Assembly (NCBI GenBank): GCA_022450155.1
Contig: JAKUQR010000024.1
Span: 1-44,669, forward strand
Direction of reading: 5' to 3'
DNA: 44,669 bases
Origin: Gammaproteobacteria bacterium
Lineage (GTDB): Bacteria > Pseudomonadota > Gammaproteobacteria > Arenicellales > UBA868
Part shown: piece after piece, positions 27,690 to 36,424 of the stretch
Layout of the letters: each line of letters begins with the position of its first letter
Numbering within the stretch: position 1 is the first letter of the stretch
Translations under genes and position numbers: made by a program
Notes under the pieces: generated by a model
Told to the model about the DNA's origin: nothing
Database searches by the model: none
Seen by the model: the letters and a program-made list of their open reading frames with translations, nothing else

Positions 27690-29486
27690 TTACCAGCTTA
27701 ACAAGCCCTCGTTGATTGCTTTGATTTGAAGTGCCAGTGTTCTCGAAAATATCCGACACTGTGCGAAACTTCCTGCGAAAAACCAGAGCCCAGGCTGACC
27801 GGTGCGCATCCACATATTGCGCAATTCCTGACCCTCCTCATCAAATCCCCAGATAGGACCGCAGCGGTTTGAGACTTCCTGGCCAAACAGGCTGGCGACC
27901 AGATGATGTTGTCCTTTATAACCCGTGGCGGTGACCAGGAGATCTGCATCAAGGGTCTCTCCATTGTTTAGTTTGGCGCCAGCAGCAATAAACCGGTCAA
28001 CATCCTGAAACTGAACCACCCTTATTTGGCCGTTTGCGATCAGATCGGAACATCCCACGTTAAAGTAATAGCCGCCGCCTCGTTCCAGATACTTGAATTG
28101 CCAGCCGGTGTTGTTCTTTCCATAATCGAGCAAAAACCCGGCTCCCGAGAGAGCATCGAGTAGCGGCTTATCGAATGTTTTTGCTTTTTCTGTCACCAAT
28201 TGATGCATTTTGCGCAACACCTTAAGCGGTGTTGCGGCAGCAAGCAGATCGCAGTCTTCCAGCGATGGCCCTTCCTCGTACAGGGCATAGGGGAGCTGTG
28301 CACTGGGTTCAATGTTGACGACCATCGTTGGACTGCGCTGGATCATGGTGACATCGACCCCGTTTACGTAAAGATCCTGGGCGATGTCATGGCCACTGTT
28401 GCCGGTGCCCAACACCAATGCCTTCCGGCCCTGCCAGGCAATGCCGTCAGTGTATTCCTCCGAGTGGACCGTGGTGCCGGCGAAGTCTGTAAAACTGGGA
28501 ATATCGTCGGGGAGATTTGGAATACCACTGACCCCTGTGGCCATCACGACATGTTGAGGTGTCAGCGTTTGTCGTCGCCCATCTGACGACCTCAATTCAA
28601 TGGACCAACGCCGTTTGTCGGGGTCGTATTGCCCCCCGCCAACCTCGGTTGCTGTCCATACGTTCAGTTCCATGGCTTCCGCATACGTTTCAAACCAACC
28701 CGCGAGCTTGTCTTTGGGAATATAAGTCGGCCAAGTCGGTGGGAAAGGCATGTAAGGCAGATGATTCACCTGCACCTGGTTGTGCAGCGTCAGGGCATGG
28801 TACCGGTTGCGCCAGTTGTCGCCGACCCGGTCGTTTTTTTCTACAATGAGTGTATCCACTTGGAGCTGCCGCAACCGCGCGGCAACTGAAAGCCCAGCCT
28901 GTCCCGCCCCGACCACCACAACGCTCGGACTTCTTTCCTCGTAGCGGACGTCGATATTCCGGAGATCGAGCCAGTTGGGGCCTTCGAAATCTCGCGAATA
29001 GGTTTCACCACTTGGCCGATGGCGACCTAATTGTTCTTCGAAACCTTTTAATTCTTCCAGTTTGGTCAGCAACGACCACGCTTTGAGTTGACCCGAATTA
29101 TTCGTATCAGGCGTCAGTCTAATAACCCCATGAGACCTGCCGACATTGGTCTCAAAAGAAAATATGGCTTCTATGACATCGACGCCTGCGCGGACCACTG
29201 GTCGGGGCGCTGCGTGATCTTGTGGAATCTGGAAACCATAGGGCCGAGTTTCTGCCGCCAGTGCTTGAATCAGCGCGAGGATATTATGGATTCCCGAGAC
29301 TGTCTTGACGTGCCAGGTAACGGCGAGGAGGTCACGCCAGTGGCAGTCTTCATGGAATAGATCTTGCAAGGTGTCGGTGCTGGCCCGCGTGATCGTTTGT
29401 TCAAACAATTGTAGCCAGCGGCTGACGTGAAGCTCCCAAGAGTCAGTTTGTTCGGTTTTGGACGTCGAATTTATCATTGACGGCAT
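27690..29486 (-). CDS. flavin-containing monooxygenase with N-terminal NTF2/SnoaL-like domain
   Basis: About 598 residues from ATG 29486; an in-frame TTG at 29513 is also possible. An NTF2/SnoaL-like region (about 25-155) precedes the monooxygenase: FAD loop VVGAGQAGLSVA, FMO/Baeyer-Villiger fingerprint FAGTTVHSEEY and NADPH loop VLGTGNSGHDIA. These enzymes oxygenate soft nucleophiles or ketones using NADPH and O2. It lies downstream of the CoA-transferase and GST genes on the same strand with short gaps, so gst-CoA-transferase-fmo is probably an operon. Substrate unknown. Confidence 0.88.
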   Translation of the reverse strand: MPSMINSTSKTEQTDSWELHVSRWLQLFEQTITRASTDTLQDLFHEDCHWRDLLAVTWHVKTVSGIHNILALIQALAAETRPYGFQIPQDHAAPRPVVRAGVDVIEAIFSFETNVGRSHGVIRLTPDTNNSGQLKAWSLLTKLEELKGFEEQLGRHRPSGETYSRDFEGPNWLDLRNIDVRYEERSPSVVVVGAGQAGLSVAARLRQLQVDTLIVEKNDRVGDNWRNRYHALTLHNQVQVNHLPYMPFPPTWPTYIPKDKLAGWFETYAEAMELNVWTATEVGGGQYDPDKRRWSIELRSSDGRRQTLTPQHVVMATGVSGIPNLPDDIPSFTDFAGTTVHSEEYTDGIAWQGRKALVLGTGNSGHDIAQDLYVNGVDVTMIQRSPTMVVNIEPSAQLPYALYEEGPSLEDCDLLAAATPLKVLRKMHQLVTEKAKTFDKPLLDALSGAGFLLDYGKNNTGWQFKYLERGGGYYFNVGCSDLIANGQIRVVQFQDVDRFIAAGAKLNNGETLDADLLVTATGYKGQHHLVASLFGQEVSNRCGPIWGFDEEGQELRNMWMRTGQPGLWFFAGSFAQCRIFSRTLALQIKAINEGLLSW

Positions 29487-29522
29487 GGCTTTGGTTAGAG
29501 GACTAGATTGCAACGAAGCGGG

Positions 29523-30743
29523 CTAATCGTCTGGGCTGGGTTGGTGGAGGATCTCATCCCGCACATACTGGTTGATTTCGGGTTCTTTGTAGCCCAATTC
29601 CAGCATCAGTGCCCGGTTATCGGCACCTTGAAACGGGGCAAGCTTTCTCACGCAAGTCGGTTGACCGGAATGCTGAACCGGTGGGCGAGGCACTCGAACG
29701 TCACCCAAAACCTCATCTTTAATTATAGTTAATATATTATTGTCAACTATTTGAGGATTGTTTATAAGTTCAATTCTAGTCAGAATTGGCGCCGAAGCGA
29801 CACCTCCTAAATCGAATCGCTCAAGAATTTCTTCGCTTACCCACGAGCTGATCTCATCCGATACGATCTGGCGCCTTTGGGCTATATTTTCAGAGCGCGC
29901 CTGAGCTGTCTTAAATCGGGGATCACAGATCAGGTCGGGCCGATTCAGCGCGTTGCACATGCCTTCCCATTCTGAATCGCTGTTCGCGCCGGCCGTGATG
30001 TAGCCGTCAGCAGTTTTGAAAACAAGATCCGGGCTTTTCTGCGAGTGGGCAGGATCTTGTTCTTTCCCGACAAAGCTCAGACTGCCCATCGTCTCGGGCC
30101 ACAAAAACCCAACCATGGTATCGAGCATCGCCAGGTCCATAGTTTGCCCTTCACCTGTTTTTTCCCGGTAGAACAATGCAGTCGTTATGGCATGCGCAGC
30201 AGTCAACGCTGTTGTTTTGTCACAGATGATCGTGCGCACCATCCTGGGGACACCGGTTTTTTGATCGCGCTGAACGTCAGCGAGGCCTGATAGTGCCTGA
30301 ATAACGGGATCATAGACACGCTGATGAGCGTGGGGACCGTTTTTGCCGAATCCACTGATAGACAGGTAGATTATGTCGGGCTTCAGTTCCCTAACTCTGT
30401 CTTCTCCTAATCCCATACGCTCAATGACACCAGGTCTGAAGTTTTGTACCAATACATCGGCACTCTTGACCAATTCCAGAACCAGAGCGAGTCCTTTAGA
30501 CTGCTTGACGTCGACACACATCGAACGTTTGCCGCGATTGCAGGTGAGAAAAGAACTGGTCATCCCCTTGTGCTTGGTACCCACCCGACGCATGTGGTCA
30601 CCCGCTGGTGACTCAATTTTGATCACATCGGCCCCCTGGTCCGCGAGGATCATTGTCGCAATTGGGCCCGAAACCATTGTGGTTAGATCCAAAACCCTGA
30701 CGCCTTTTAGGGGTTGGCTACAGTCGGAAATGTTATGTTTCAA
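29523..30743 (-). CDS. CaiB/BaiF-family (class III) CoA-transferase
   Basis: A 406-residue protein with the family layout: LKGVRVLDLTTMVSGP at the N-terminus, NFRPGVIERMGLG, and the catalytic aspartate Asp175 (IICDKTTALTAAHAI) before EKTGEGQTMDLAML. It moves CoA between carboxylic acids through an aspartyl-CoA thioester. The start is TTG (30743), 9 bases after the gst stop. The acid substrate is unknown. Confidence 0.9.
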   Translation of the reverse strand: MKHNISDCSQPLKGVRVLDLTTMVSGPIATMILADQGADVIKIESPAGDHMRRVGTKHKGMTSSFLTCNRGKRSMCVDVKQSKGLALVLELVKSADVLVQNFRPGVIERMGLGEDRVRELKPDIIYLSISGFGKNGPHAHQRVYDPVIQALSGLADVQRDQKTGVPRMVRTIICDKTTALTAAHAITTALFYREKTGEGQTMDLAMLDTMVGFLWPETMGSLSFVGKEQDPAHSQKSPDLVFKTADGYITAGANSDSEWEGMCNALNRPDLICDPRFKTAQARSENIAQRRQIVSDEISSWVSEEILERFDLGGVASAPILTRIELINNPQIVDNNILTIIKDEVLGDVRVPRPPVQHSGQPTCVRKLAPFQGADNRALMLELGYKEPEINQYVRDEILHQPSPDD

Positions 30744-30752
30744 AGGTCGCCC

Positions 30753-31391
30753 TTAGTCAGTCAAGTAGCAGAGTCTGTAGGCATCCTGGTAAGCCTTTCG
30801 AGCATGAAGTCTCTGCTGGTATCCAAGAGCAAGTGGCGATAGCTCGATTTTATAGCTGAGCGCCCAGTCGATACAGGTTAGCAAGAGAATATCAGCACTG
30901 CTGAGAACATCACCCATTAAATAGGGCTGGCTTTCCAGCACACCAGGAATAACGGCGTTAAACTGCTTCAGGAAATATTCCTTGGCAGAGTCCACGGCCA
31001 TGGGTGCGCGACCGTAAATTTTGTGCAAGTCCCCATGTCGTCTCATGGTGTACAGGGAATGAGCGTCAAGCTCCATGGCTATAAATGCACTCCACTCATC
31101 CAATCGTGCTTTTCCGTACCTGTCATATGGCACGAAAAAATCCGGTGGCGTGTCAAAATTTTGAGTGACATAACCGAGGATCGCGACACTCTCTGTAAGG
31201 ATCAGGTCGCCGTGCTGAAGGGTGGGAACCTTGCCCTTGGGGTTTATAGCCAGATACTCGGCAGTTTGAGTCTCACCTGTACGAGGGCCAATGGGCTTGG
31301 TTTCATAAGGCAGACTGAACTCTTGTAGCACCCAGTGTGCTCTCATCGCTCGCCCGGTGGTTGCTCCCCAGAGTATGATATTTTCAGTCAC
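30753..31391 (-). CDS. glutathione S-transferase family protein
   Basis: A 212-residue protein with an N-terminal thioredoxin-fold domain (NIILWGATTGRAMRAHWVLQ; GKVPTL and TESVAIL contact glutathione in the family) and a helical C-terminal domain. The start is GTG (31391). First gene of the proposed minus-strand operon; the upstream region holds a FadR-type palindrome. Confidence 0.87.
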   Translation of the reverse strand: MTENIILWGATTGRAMRAHWVLQEFSLPYETKPIGPRTGETQTAEYLAINPKGKVPTLQHGDLILTESVAILGYVTQNFDTPPDFFVPYDRYGKARLDEWSAFIAMELDAHSLYTMRRHGDLHKIYGRAPMAVDSAKEYFLKQFNAVIPGVLESQPYLMGDVLSSADILLLTCIDWALSYKIELSPLALGYQQRLHARKAYQDAYRLCYLTD

Positions 31392-31498
31392 TAATTGTTT
31401 TTAGTATTACCGGCAAGATAATCTCGGGCAATAGTCCTACTAGCTTAATGCCAGCCTCGCGTGTATTCACTAATATTACTCGTTTAAGGTCAATAACC

Positions 31499-31520
31499 AT
31501 GGACTAAATGGTTAGACCAT
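31499..31520. promoter_or_regulatory. FadR/GntR-type operator candidate
   Basis: TGGTTAGACCA (31509-31519) matches the TGGTnnnACCA palindrome of FadR-subfamily GntR regulators and lies within a larger imperfect inverted repeat (31499-31520). It sits about 118 bases before the gst start. The 328-base gap 31392-31719 otherwise holds a consensus TATAAT (31635-31640) that may serve tRNA-Cys, and no gene. Confidence 0.45.
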
Positions 31521-31719
31521 GTTGGCAGTAAACAAACGAATTAAAGCATAATTGATACCACCGTTGAGTCGTTGTGGTGGAACTGCGTGCGGGCAAGTCG
31601 CAAGCCTGAATCCAGTTTGGTCGACGTTATGATCTATAATCGGCCCACCTGACCGTACTGTAAACATAGCCGTACGTCATCGGGCCAGACCCCAATAGGT
31701 TTGTTCTGCGGACTATTTC

Positions 31720-31793
31720 GGCTGGGTGGCAGAGTGGTTATGCAGCGGCCTGCAAAGCCGTGTACGTCGGTTCGATTCCGTCCCCAGCCTCCA
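31720..31793 (+). tRNA. tRNA-Cys (GCA)
   Basis: GGCTGGG pairs with CCCAGCC (31783-31789), then discriminator T and encoded CCA. The anticodon loop CTGCAAA reads GCA; the T loop is TTCGATT. Positional equivalent of E. coli cysT, but 8.7 kb from tRNA-Gly. A TATAAT lies 80 bases upstream. Confidence 0.96.
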
Positions 31794-31802
31794 CTTTCTC
31801 TG

Positions 31803-32411
31803 GTGAACCCGACAAAAACACCCACGACCAGTTCTTTTTCGGCACTTCAGAGAAGAAGTCAAGCAACCGTAAAGGACGCGGTACTCGCAGGCCCAGCAGG
31901 GCCAATACAGTCTCAGATCCTGAAGCTGTTAGAGAACTATCCAAATGCGTTGGGGCGGAACTGTCGCCCAGGGCACCTGACTGGTTCGTCGCTTATTATC
32001 CGCCCGGAAGATTCCCAAATCCTCGTTTTATTTCACGTCAAACTTCAACGCTGGCTGCAACCCGGCGGACACGCGGACGGTGACGGTGATATGGCCCGGG
32101 TTGCACTCAGAGAGGCAATTGAAGAAACAGGAATACCCCAACTCGTGGTCGTAGAGCCAGCGATCGACTTGGACATCCACGTCGTCGAACCGCCCCATGA
32201 GGATGCTCATGAGCACCATGATGTTCGTTATCTCGTGCTTGCACCGGAAGACGCTCGCCCAGTAGGCAACTATGAGTCCACTGGATTCAAGTGGCTGGAT
32301 CAAGATGAGATACACCAGATTAATCCAGATGACGGGTTTTTACGCCTGGTGGAACGTGGTCTAACTATGCTCTCCAGGCTACAGCTTGCTCGCCCTCACT
32401 GTAAATACTGA
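31803..32411 (+). CDS. NUDIX hydrolase
   Basis: About 202 residues. The Nudix box is GGHADGDGDMARVALREAIEETGI: the REAIEETG metal-binding core is intact, while the first Glu of the consensus is Gly. The family cleaves nucleoside diphosphates linked to another moiety; the substrate is unknown. The frame is open through tRNA-Cys, so the start is uncertain. GTG 31803 is the first option after the tRNA, and the recognisable domain starts later (IQSQILKLL). Confidence 0.8.
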   Translation: MNPTKTPTTSSFSALQRRSQATVKDAVLAGPAGPIQSQILKLLENYPNALGRNCRPGHLTGSSLIIRPEDSQILVLFHVKLQRWLQPGGHADGDGDMARVALREAIEETGIPQLVVVEPAIDLDIHVVEPPHEDAHEHHDVRYLVLAPEDARPVGNYESTGFKWLDQDEIHQINPDDGFLRLVERGLTMLSRLQLARPHCKY

Positions 32412-32412
32412 T

Positions 32413-32431
32413 TCCAACACCAGTTGTTGGA
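32413..32431. terminator. hairpin between convergent genes
   Basis: TCCAACA-CCAGT-TGTTGGA is a perfect 7-bp stem with a 5-base loop exactly between the NUDIX and SDR stop codons. No U-run follows on either strand, so it is at best a weak bidirectional terminator. Confidence 0.4.
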
Positions 32432-32433
32432 GG

Positions 32434-33192
32434 TTATAACAGTGTCGTACCTCCATCGACCATGATCGTTTGACCAGTGATGAACTTTGAGGCGTCGGAG
32501 ATCAGAAAAGAGATGGTGCCGACCAAGTCCTTGGGTTCCAGGTTAACTTGCAATGCCTGGTTTGAAGCGATCACTGACAATGCTTTTTCTCTTTTTTCAC
32601 CCATGTACTCTTCGGTGCCTTCGGTGAGAACCGCAGTCGGGGCCACTGAATTAACCCGGATCCAGTCTCGGCCAAGTTCCCGAGCCAGGCTACGGGTCAT
32701 GCCGATCACGGCAGCTTTGGACATTGCATAGTCCAAAGCATAGGGCATGCCATAGGTGGCCGCGAGCGATGAAATATTAATAATTGTCCCACCACCCGCC
32801 TCTTTAATTGAAGGCACACAGGCTCGGCAACAGTTCCATATACCTTTGATATTTACGTCCATCACGTTGTTCCACTGGGATTCGGTAATTTGATCGAAGC
32901 GCCCGCCTGAGATATCACCGTACAGGGCAGCATTGTTTACCAGAGAATCAATCCGGCCATAAGCTTCGATTGCAGCAGTGGCCATATCATTGCAACTGGA
33001 AGCATCAGTCACGTCCAGATGTACACCTATCGCGTGGCCACCTGCTGATTTCACTGATTCGATGGTATCGCCAGTGTCACGAATGTCGCCTGCGACAACG
33101 TTGGCTCCCTGTTCGGCCAAGGACTCACAATAGGCGCGACCTAGACCCCGTGCGCCTCCGGTGACAACGACAGTCTTTCCAATCAGTTCCAT
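32434..33192 (-). CDS. short-chain dehydrogenase/reductase (SDR), 3-oxoacyl-ACP-reductase-like
   Basis: A 252-residue classical SDR: cofactor loop TGGARGLGRAY, NNAALYG, catalytic Ser (ISSLAATYG), Tyr and Lys (YAMSK) and C-terminal GQTIMVDGGTTLL. Asp near the end of beta-2 (VVAGD) suggests NAD rather than NADP, which is an inference. Divergent from the broken amidohydrolase gene across 188 bases containing a palindrome. Substrate unknown. Confidence 0.88.
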   Translation of the reverse strand: MELIGKTVVVTGGARGLGRAYCESLAEQGANVVAGDIRDTGDTIESVKSAGGHAIGVHLDVTDASSCNDMATAAIEAYGRIDSLVNNAALYGDISGGRFDQITESQWNNVMDVNIKGIWNCCRACVPSIKEAGGGTIINISSLAATYGMPYALDYAMSKAAVIGMTRSLARELGRDWIRVNSVAPTAVLTEGTEEYMGEKREKALSVIASNQALQVNLEPKDLVGTISFLISDASKFITGQTIMVDGGTTLL

Positions 33193-33278
33193 CCTTTATC
33201 TCCCTTTTCTCTGTGGGATTTGTGTTTGCCTGCGATTTGGGTGCCAGATGCAGCAAGTGCAGGTTGTTCGGTCATGTG

Positions 33279-33291
33279 TCCCATGATGGGA
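33279..33291. promoter_or_regulatory. palindrome in divergent SDR/amidohydrolase promoter region
   Basis: TCCCATGATGGGA is a perfect palindrome around one G. With a one-base bulge it extends to GTG/CAC arms. Its place between two divergent genes suits an operator. Confidence 0.35.
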
Positions 33292-33380
33292 GCACCCATC
33301 CACTATAGTACCGATAAGTTGTCAGAACTAGAATAGGTGTTTGAGCAGTCGGTGGGATCATCTGGTGGGGAACCCGAGAA

Positions 33381-34863
33381 ATGGCGGACTTTGTTATACG
33401 CAATACATTGATTGTCGATGGTACTGGAAACCCTGGTTTTCACGGCAGTGTCGCTGTTGAAGGTGGCCAAATCGTTGAGGTTGGGGCTGTTACCGTGTCA
33501 GCTTCTGTCAGCGTAGACGCCGAAGGCCTGGTTCTTGCACCTGGGATTATTGATAGCCATACGCATTTTGACGCTCAAATTACATGGGATCCGATGGTGT
33601 CCCCGTCGATTGCACACGGCGTTACGACTGTCCTCATCGGCAATTTCGGTTTTACGATCGCTCCGTGTAAGCCAGAACACCGGGACGTAACCATGCGCAA
33701 TCTAGTGAGGGTGGAAGGCATGTCCCTCAAAGCAATGGAGTTAGGTATCGACTGGGGGTTTGAATCCTTCTCGGATTATCTCGATCTTCTCGAGACCAAG
33801 GGTGTGGGGCCAAAGGTTGGCGCGTTTGTTGGACATTCTTCTGTACGTACCTATGTAATGGGAGATGAGGCGGCGCACCGACCAGCGATGGAAGCGGAAG
33901 TTGAAAGCATGCGAGAGATCGTGACCGACGCGCTAAAGGCGGGGGCTGTCGGCTTTGCAACGTCTACATCGCCATCCCACAATGGTGCTGATGGTTCCCC
34001 CATGCCGCCTCGTTTAGCGGAAAAACAGGAATTAAGACGGCTGGTGGGTGCTTTGGGTGAGCAGCGAAAAGGAGTATTCATGCTCACAAAAGGTGGGACG
34101 ACACCGGTACCGTTTCTGAAAAGCTTGGCGGCCGGCTATGCAGTCTGATTCGGAGATTCACTATAAAGAATTGCTTTCAGACGAGTCGTTTCGCTCGAAA
34201 ATCCGATCCGAACTTAAACAACCCGCAGTGGTCAGGCTGTTCAATGGAGAATGGGGGGAATTAAAGGTTCTCGAGGTGATTCAGGATTCAAATCGTCATT
34301 TCGAAGGCAAATCGATTTCAGAGATAACCCATGAGGCCGGCGAAGACCCACTTGATTTCCTATTAAACTTGTCTCTACAGGAGAATCTTGAGACCACGTT
34401 CCTTTCGGTGTTGCTGAACTCTGACGAAATCGCTGTTACAAAACTTTGGGCTCATCCCTATTCCACCATCGCCCTGTCGGACGCGGGTGCCCATTTAACA
34501 TTTTTTTGTGACGCTGGATTCGGACTTCATCTGCTAGGCTATTGGGTTCGTGACCGGCAGATCATGTCACTGGAAGAGGGCGTTCATCGACTGACGGGGC
34601 AACCAGCCCAGATCTACGGCATCCCCGGTCGAGGCTGTATCGCTCCAGGCGCGCATGCGGACTTGTTGTTGTTCGATCCCAAAAGAGTCGGCCGTAGTCG
34701 GGCTAGACGAACTAATGATCTGCCCGGTGGGCAGCGCCATTTAACCACTGATCCGCAAGGCGTTTATGGTGTTTGGATCAATGGACGTCAAGTTTGGGGG
34801 GATACCGAGCCAGTGGCCATAGATCACTATCCTGGCCAAGTACTTAGAAAATTTGATTCATAA
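33381..34863 (+). pseudogene. amidohydrolase (N-acyl-D-amino-acid deacylase type), broken
   Basis: Two frames carry one gene. Part one (33381-34148) has the N-terminal DSHTHFD metal motif (His60, His62) and ends FLKSLAAGYAV. Part two (34138-34863) starts QSDSEIHYKELLSDESFR and contains LSDAGAH, the C-terminal metal aspartate. Together they give about 495 residues where this family has roughly 570, and the parts are out of frame. A deletion of about 80-110 codons near 34130-34145 is inferred; in D-aminoacylases that region holds two further metal histidines. The usual GNCG cysteine is Phe89 here (GNFGFT). The gene cannot make a normal enzyme. Part two overlaps the next start by one base. Confidence 0.75.
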
Positions 34864-35465
34864 TGAAGACCATTGGATATTATTTATCAGTTGTCTCACC
34901 CTGGAGTTATTTGGGACATAGACGTTTTTACGACATAGCCAGGGCGCATTCAGCTGAAATTCTGTACCTGCCGATCGACTCTTCCATCGTATTTCCCAAG
35001 ACAGGGGGATTGGCACTGAAGGACCGATCACTGCAACGAAAGCGTTATCGAATGCAGGAACTACGCCGATGGCGTAGTCACCTCAAGCTGGAACTTAACC
35101 TGGAACCCAAGTATTTTCCGACTGATCCTAAACTAGCCTCCTGCGTAGTTATTGCGGCCATAGAAGCAGGTCACAACGTTACCGAGCTTGTCTATGAACT
35201 GATGCGGGCCGTCTGGGTGCGTGAAGAAGATGTGTCGGATCCTTCGGTCATAAAAAGTGCGATTGAGCGGTCTGAAGGGAACGTAGCTGAATTGCTGTCA
35301 GCAGCAAATCAGCTCCATGTTCAGAGTGTTTTTTCTGAAAATAGCGAAAGAGCTGTTACTAAAGGCGTGTTTGGCGTCCCCAGCTATGTTGTCGGCGAGG
35401 AGGTATTCTGGGGACAAGACCGGCTCGAGTTCCTGGATACGTTCTTGAACGACGACTTTGCTTAA
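34863..35465 (+). CDS. 2-hydroxychromene-2-carboxylate isomerase/DsbA-family protein
   Basis: A 200-residue thioredoxin-fold protein of the GST-kappa/HCCA isomerase group: YYLSVVSPWSYLGHRRF at the N-terminus, a helical insert, and VTKGVFGVPSYVVGEEVFWGQDRLEFL at the C-terminus with the cis-Pro GVPS loop. Named members act in naphthalene degradation with glutathione; others are uncharacterised. No CxxC is present, so it is not a disulfide oxidoreductase. Starts within the stop of the preceding broken gene. Confidence 0.82.
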   Translation: MKTIGYYLSVVSPWSYLGHRRFYDIARAHSAEILYLPIDSSIVFPKTGGLALKDRSLQRKRYRMQELRRWRSHLKLELNLEPKYFPTDPKLASCVVIAAIEAGHNVTELVYELMRAVWVREEDVSDPSVIKSAIERSEGNVAELLSAANQLHVQSVFSENSERAVTKGVFGVPSYVVGEEVFWGQDRLEFLDTFLNDDFA

Positions 35466-35485
35466 CCGACGATTTATTTGTATCT

Positions 35486-36421
35486 ATGATGATGACTAGT
35501 AAAAGTTTTAGAGTGATTACGACAGGCCTTGAATTTCCAGAAGGTCCCATCGCGATGGAAGATGGGTCCATACTTGTGGTCGAGATCAAGCGCGGAACAC
35601 TGACCCGGGTATTGTCTACCGGGGAACAGGAAATTGTTGCCGAGCTCGGTGGAGGCCCAAACGGGATAGCTATTGGGCCCGGTGGAAAGTGTTTCGTCTG
35701 TAACAACGGCGGTTTTGAATGGCATTCGGACAAAGCCGGTAAACGGCCTACGTTGCAGTCTGCTAGCTACAGTGGTGGCCGGATCGAGGTTGTCGATCTG
35801 AATACCGGTTCAGTCGAGCTGCTCTATACGGAAGTCGATGGGGTTTCTCTGTCCGGCCCGAACGACATCGTTTTCGATGGACAGGGCGGGTTTTATTTTT
35901 CGGATCTGGGTAAAGTTCGAAGACACGATCAGGATCGTGGCCGGGTGCTGTACGCAAAAGCTGACGGTTCGTTCATAAGAACTTTGGCCGCCCCGGTTGA
36001 GATGCCCAATGGCGTAGGCTTATCGCCGGATGAATCGACTTTATATGTGGCAGAAACCCCAACCGCTCGCCTTTGGGCATTCGATCTGATAGCGCCTGGT
36101 CGTGCCCAGAAACTGCCGTGGCCCTCGCCACATGGTGGCCGATTTATTGCGGGATCGTCGGGCTACCAGCGGTTTGACAGTCTGGCGGTTGAAGCAGATG
36201 GTCGAGTGTGTGTTGCAACACTTGTGAACGGAGGTATCAGTGTTGTCTCGCCTGATACAGGTTCGGTAGAGCATATCCCATTCCCCGACCCGTATACCAC
36301 GAACGTCTGTTTTGGCGGAGATGGCCTAAGAACGGCCTACATTACCCTGTCGCAATCTGGCCAACTGATCGAGGCCCCCTGGCCTCGTGCTGGACTGGCT
36401 CTGAACTATCTGAATAAATAG
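35486..36421 (+). CDS. SMP-30/gluconolactonase/LRE-family hydrolase
   Basis: A 311-residue six-bladed beta-propeller protein. FPEGPIAMEDGSIL (metal Glu), GGPNGIAIGPGG, LSGPNDIVFDGQGGFYFSDLG (metal Asn) and MPNGVGLSPDESTLYVAET (metal Asn; the Asp ligand is expected in the following blade) match the family. Members are calcium-dependent lactonases or sugar-lactone hydrolases. Start among three consecutive ATGs at 35486. Same strand as the HCCA-isomerase-like gene, 20 bases apart, so likely one transcript. Confidence 0.87.
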   Translation: MMMTSKSFRVITTGLEFPEGPIAMEDGSILVVEIKRGTLTRVLSTGEQEIVAELGGGPNGIAIGPGGKCFVCNNGGFEWHSDKAGKRPTLQSASYSGGRIEVVDLNTGSVELLYTEVDGVSLSGPNDIVFDGQGGFYFSDLGKVRRHDQDRGRVLYAKADGSFIRTLAAPVEMPNGVGLSPDESTLYVAETPTARLWAFDLIAPGRAQKLPWPSPHGGRFIAGSSGYQRFDSLAVEADGRVCVATLVNGGISVVSPDTGSVEHIPFPDPYTTNVCFGGDGLRTAYITLSQSGQLIEAPWPRAGLALNYLNK

Positions 36422-36424
36422 TAT

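Noticed and set aside
27690-29486. Assignment of the flavin monooxygenase as trimethylamine or DMS monooxygenase to link with dddP
   Set aside because: The protein is far longer than Tmm-type enzymes, has an extra NTF2-like domain, and is not adjacent to dddP. The link would be speculation.
31597-31618. Possible decayed second copy of the tRNA-Gly T-arm just before tRNA-Cys (15 of 22 bases match, most differences transitions)
   Set aside because: Too short and too diverged to distinguish from chance, and the flanking tRNA parts do not match. It would be decisive for a second Gly-targeted insertion if relatives showed a better copy here.
31701-31802. N-terminal extension of the NUDIX frame through tRNA-Cys
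   Set aside because: It would translate the tRNA gene itself; the frame is merely open there. A start after the tRNA is preferred.
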